Shown here in pieces: positions 32,428-33,308 of a stretch of 33,308 bases of DNA. A model generated the notes under the pieces. The model searched no databases. It had not been told where the DNA came from and saw only the letters and a list, made by a program, of their open reading frames with translations. How positions within the stretch are numbered: the stretch's first letter is position 1; every line of letters starts with the position of its first letter. This DNA is from Calothrix sp. MO_167.B12. GTDB taxonomy: Bacteria; Cyanobacteriota; Cyanobacteriia; Cyanobacteriales; Nostocaceae. The stretch is from the NCBI GenBank assembly GCA_030066045.1, contig JASJCJ010000088.1, positions 1 through 33,308 of the forward strand, in the 5' to 3' direction. The position numbers and the translations under genes are program-made.

Positions 32428-33150
32428 ATGACGTATAAGACCGATAGACAGCAAGCACTTTTCGCCCCTTTTGTTGGTGAAGTTCCAGTCGAATCCAGAC
32501 ATCACACCACACAAAAAGTTCCAGTAATAGCACCAGAAGAAATAACAACAATAGAAATCAGCTTTTACGACCACGAAGTTTATGCTGGTGACAAACTAAT
32601 CGCCTGTATCACCTATGACCAAAACGATTTCGTCACCCAACCTTGGTTAGTAATGGTTAACGGCGCTGAAATTCATTGTGCTAATTCGTGGATGCAGTGC
32701 TACAGCTACATTCAATGGCACTACAAGCGAGGAACACTGCCAATACAAAAGCAAGACTTTGATGCTTCCGTTACCACTGACAATGAAGTAATGGCAGAAA
32801 TTGCCAACGAATGTGAGAGGTTTGAATTAGACTTGTACGACGATGGTATCTACCACAACGACATAAAACTAGGTGAAATTGGTTGCAGTAATGGTAATTG
32901 GTGGGTTTTACAGGCATCATCTCAAGAGCAGGAAAAATTACCCTGTAATTCCGCATCCGATGCATTGTGGTGTTTATGGATGTTATTGGTAAAGCAAGGA
33001 AAAACCTCGGTCATTACCTCAGTATTCACTATTAATGAAGAATTATTAGACCGTCCTTTTGACGAATTGACTCTTCAACAATGGAGACAACTTAAGGAGT
33101 ATGAATCACTCCCAGAAGAATCAGAAAATATGATTTTAGTTGCAGCATAA
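32428..33150 (+). CDS. hypothetical protein (240 aa)
   Basis: Function not recognised. The protein seems to contain an internal duplication: EISFYDHEVYAGDKLIACITYDQNDFVTQPWLVMVNG...SYIQWHYKRGTLP and DLYDDGIYHNDIKLGEIGCSNGNWWVLQ...DALWCLWMLLVKQG share the order YDxxxYxxxxxIxxI, then W-V, then a helix with W. It is acidic and soluble. AGGAG lies 9 bases before the ATG. It is expressed from a promoter that carries an operator palindrome, opposite the XRE gene, the position of a lytic or transfer gene in phage or plasmid switches. A stem-loop follows its stop. Confidence 0.6.
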   Translation: MTYKTDRQQALFAPFVGEVPVESRHHTTQKVPVIAPEEITTIEISFYDHEVYAGDKLIACITYDQNDFVTQPWLVMVNGAEIHCANSWMQCYSYIQWHYKRGTLPIQKQDFDASVTTDNEVMAEIANECERFELDLYDDGIYHNDIKLGEIGCSNGNWWVLQASSQEQEKLPCNSASDALWCLWMLLVKQGKTSVITSVFTINEELLDRPFDELTLQQWRQLKEYESLPEESENMILVAA

Positions 33151-33157
33151 AACAAAT

Positions 33158-33178
33158 CGGTGGGCATAATACCCACCG
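33158..33178 (+). terminator. stem-loop after the 32428 gene
   Basis: CGGTGGG (33158-33164), loop CATAATA, CCCACCG (33172-33178): a perfect 7-bp stem 8 bases beyond the stop codon. No T run follows, so it may be a weak terminator or an RNA end protector. Confidence 0.5.
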
Positions 33179-33212
33179 CCATGAACTACATTTACAATCT
33201 TTTTTCATACTA

Positions 33213-33308
33213 ATGGAAACTATTGAAATATTAAATGAATTTAATTCTTGCTACATCACAATTCAAGGGATTGTTCAATCTGAAAAATGGCAAGAATTAG
33301 TCAATTGC
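33213..33308 (+). CDS. start of a further gene, cut by the window edge
   Basis: ATG at 33213 opens a frame (METIEILNEFNSCYITIQGIVQSEKWQELVNC) that is still open at the last base. It lies 62 bases after the previous gene in the same direction. Too little is visible for a family call. Confidence 0.5.
   Translation, partial: METIEILNEFNSCYITIQGIVQSEKWQELVNC

Overview
The window looks like accessory DNA, a plasmid or a chromosomal island, of a filamentous (Nostocales-type) cyanobacterium. The supporting signs are low GC, repeated HIP1 octamers (GCGATCGC), heptanucleotide tandem repeats of the TGTTCCC kind, IS200/IS605-type elements with cyanobacterial TnpB proteins, a CYP110-like P450 and a WD40 protein. 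The species call is inference. The density of broken genes and the plasmid-like small genes at both ends favour a plasmid or island over core chromosome.

Layout. (1) 1-1481: a decayed HtrA-like protease and a LuxR-type response regulator broken by a perfect 7-bp tandem duplication. (2) 1605-3073: four small minus-strand genes, one DUF6876-like. (3) 3150-5103: a secreted WD40 protein and remnants of an antitoxin-like gene. (4) 5169-10190: a TetR-type repressor next to a membrane peptide, an NTF2-like protein, two SDRs, an NmrA-like protein and an aldo-keto reductase. A shared 13-bp palindrome lies before three of these transcription units. (5) 10348-12152: a duplicated operator-promoter and a truncated efflux-adaptor N-terminus leading into an aldo-keto reductase and a DoxX-like protein. 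(6) 12270-14338: an apparently intact IS605-like element with tnpA and tnpB. (7) 14343-21475: two LysR regulators, an NTF2-like gene and an SDR / quinone oxidoreductase / F420-type reductase operon. The last two genes of that operon are broken by a decayed IS remnant and by a complete tnpB element. (8) 21502-23536: a P450-TetR operon behind a palindrome. (9) 23571-28331: a LysR remnant, an AraC regulator and its truncated paralogue, an aldo-keto reductase and a hydrolase sharing a direct-repeat operator, plus two convergent genes cut by one deletion. (10) 28615-33308: a plasmid/phage-like module with a winged-helix Rep-like protein, AlkB, a DinD/BRO-like protein, small unknowns, an XRE repressor and a divergent unknown gene behind an operator-embedded promoter.

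How it works together. The centre is a dense collection of NAD(P)H-dependent reductases (SDR, AKR, MDR), a P450 and small binding proteins. Each block has its own one-component repressor or activator of the TetR, LysR or AraC type. This is the pattern expected for inducible handling of reactive carbonyls, quinones or xenobiotics; the actual substrates cannot be read from sequence. The strongest regulatory evidence is in three operator families that can be seen directly: ACG-TAG-CGT for the first TetR block, TCTTGC direct repeats 21 bp apart for the AraC block, and TACT-N3-AGTA around the XRE gene. The most notable evolutionary signals are a promoter apparently captured from a deleted efflux operon and IS elements associated with loss of target codons. 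I did not find a clear-cut new defence or biosynthetic system. The best candidates for new biology are the XRE/DinD-like/AlkB module and the TnpB element whose tnpA position holds a small ribbon-helix-helix-like protein.
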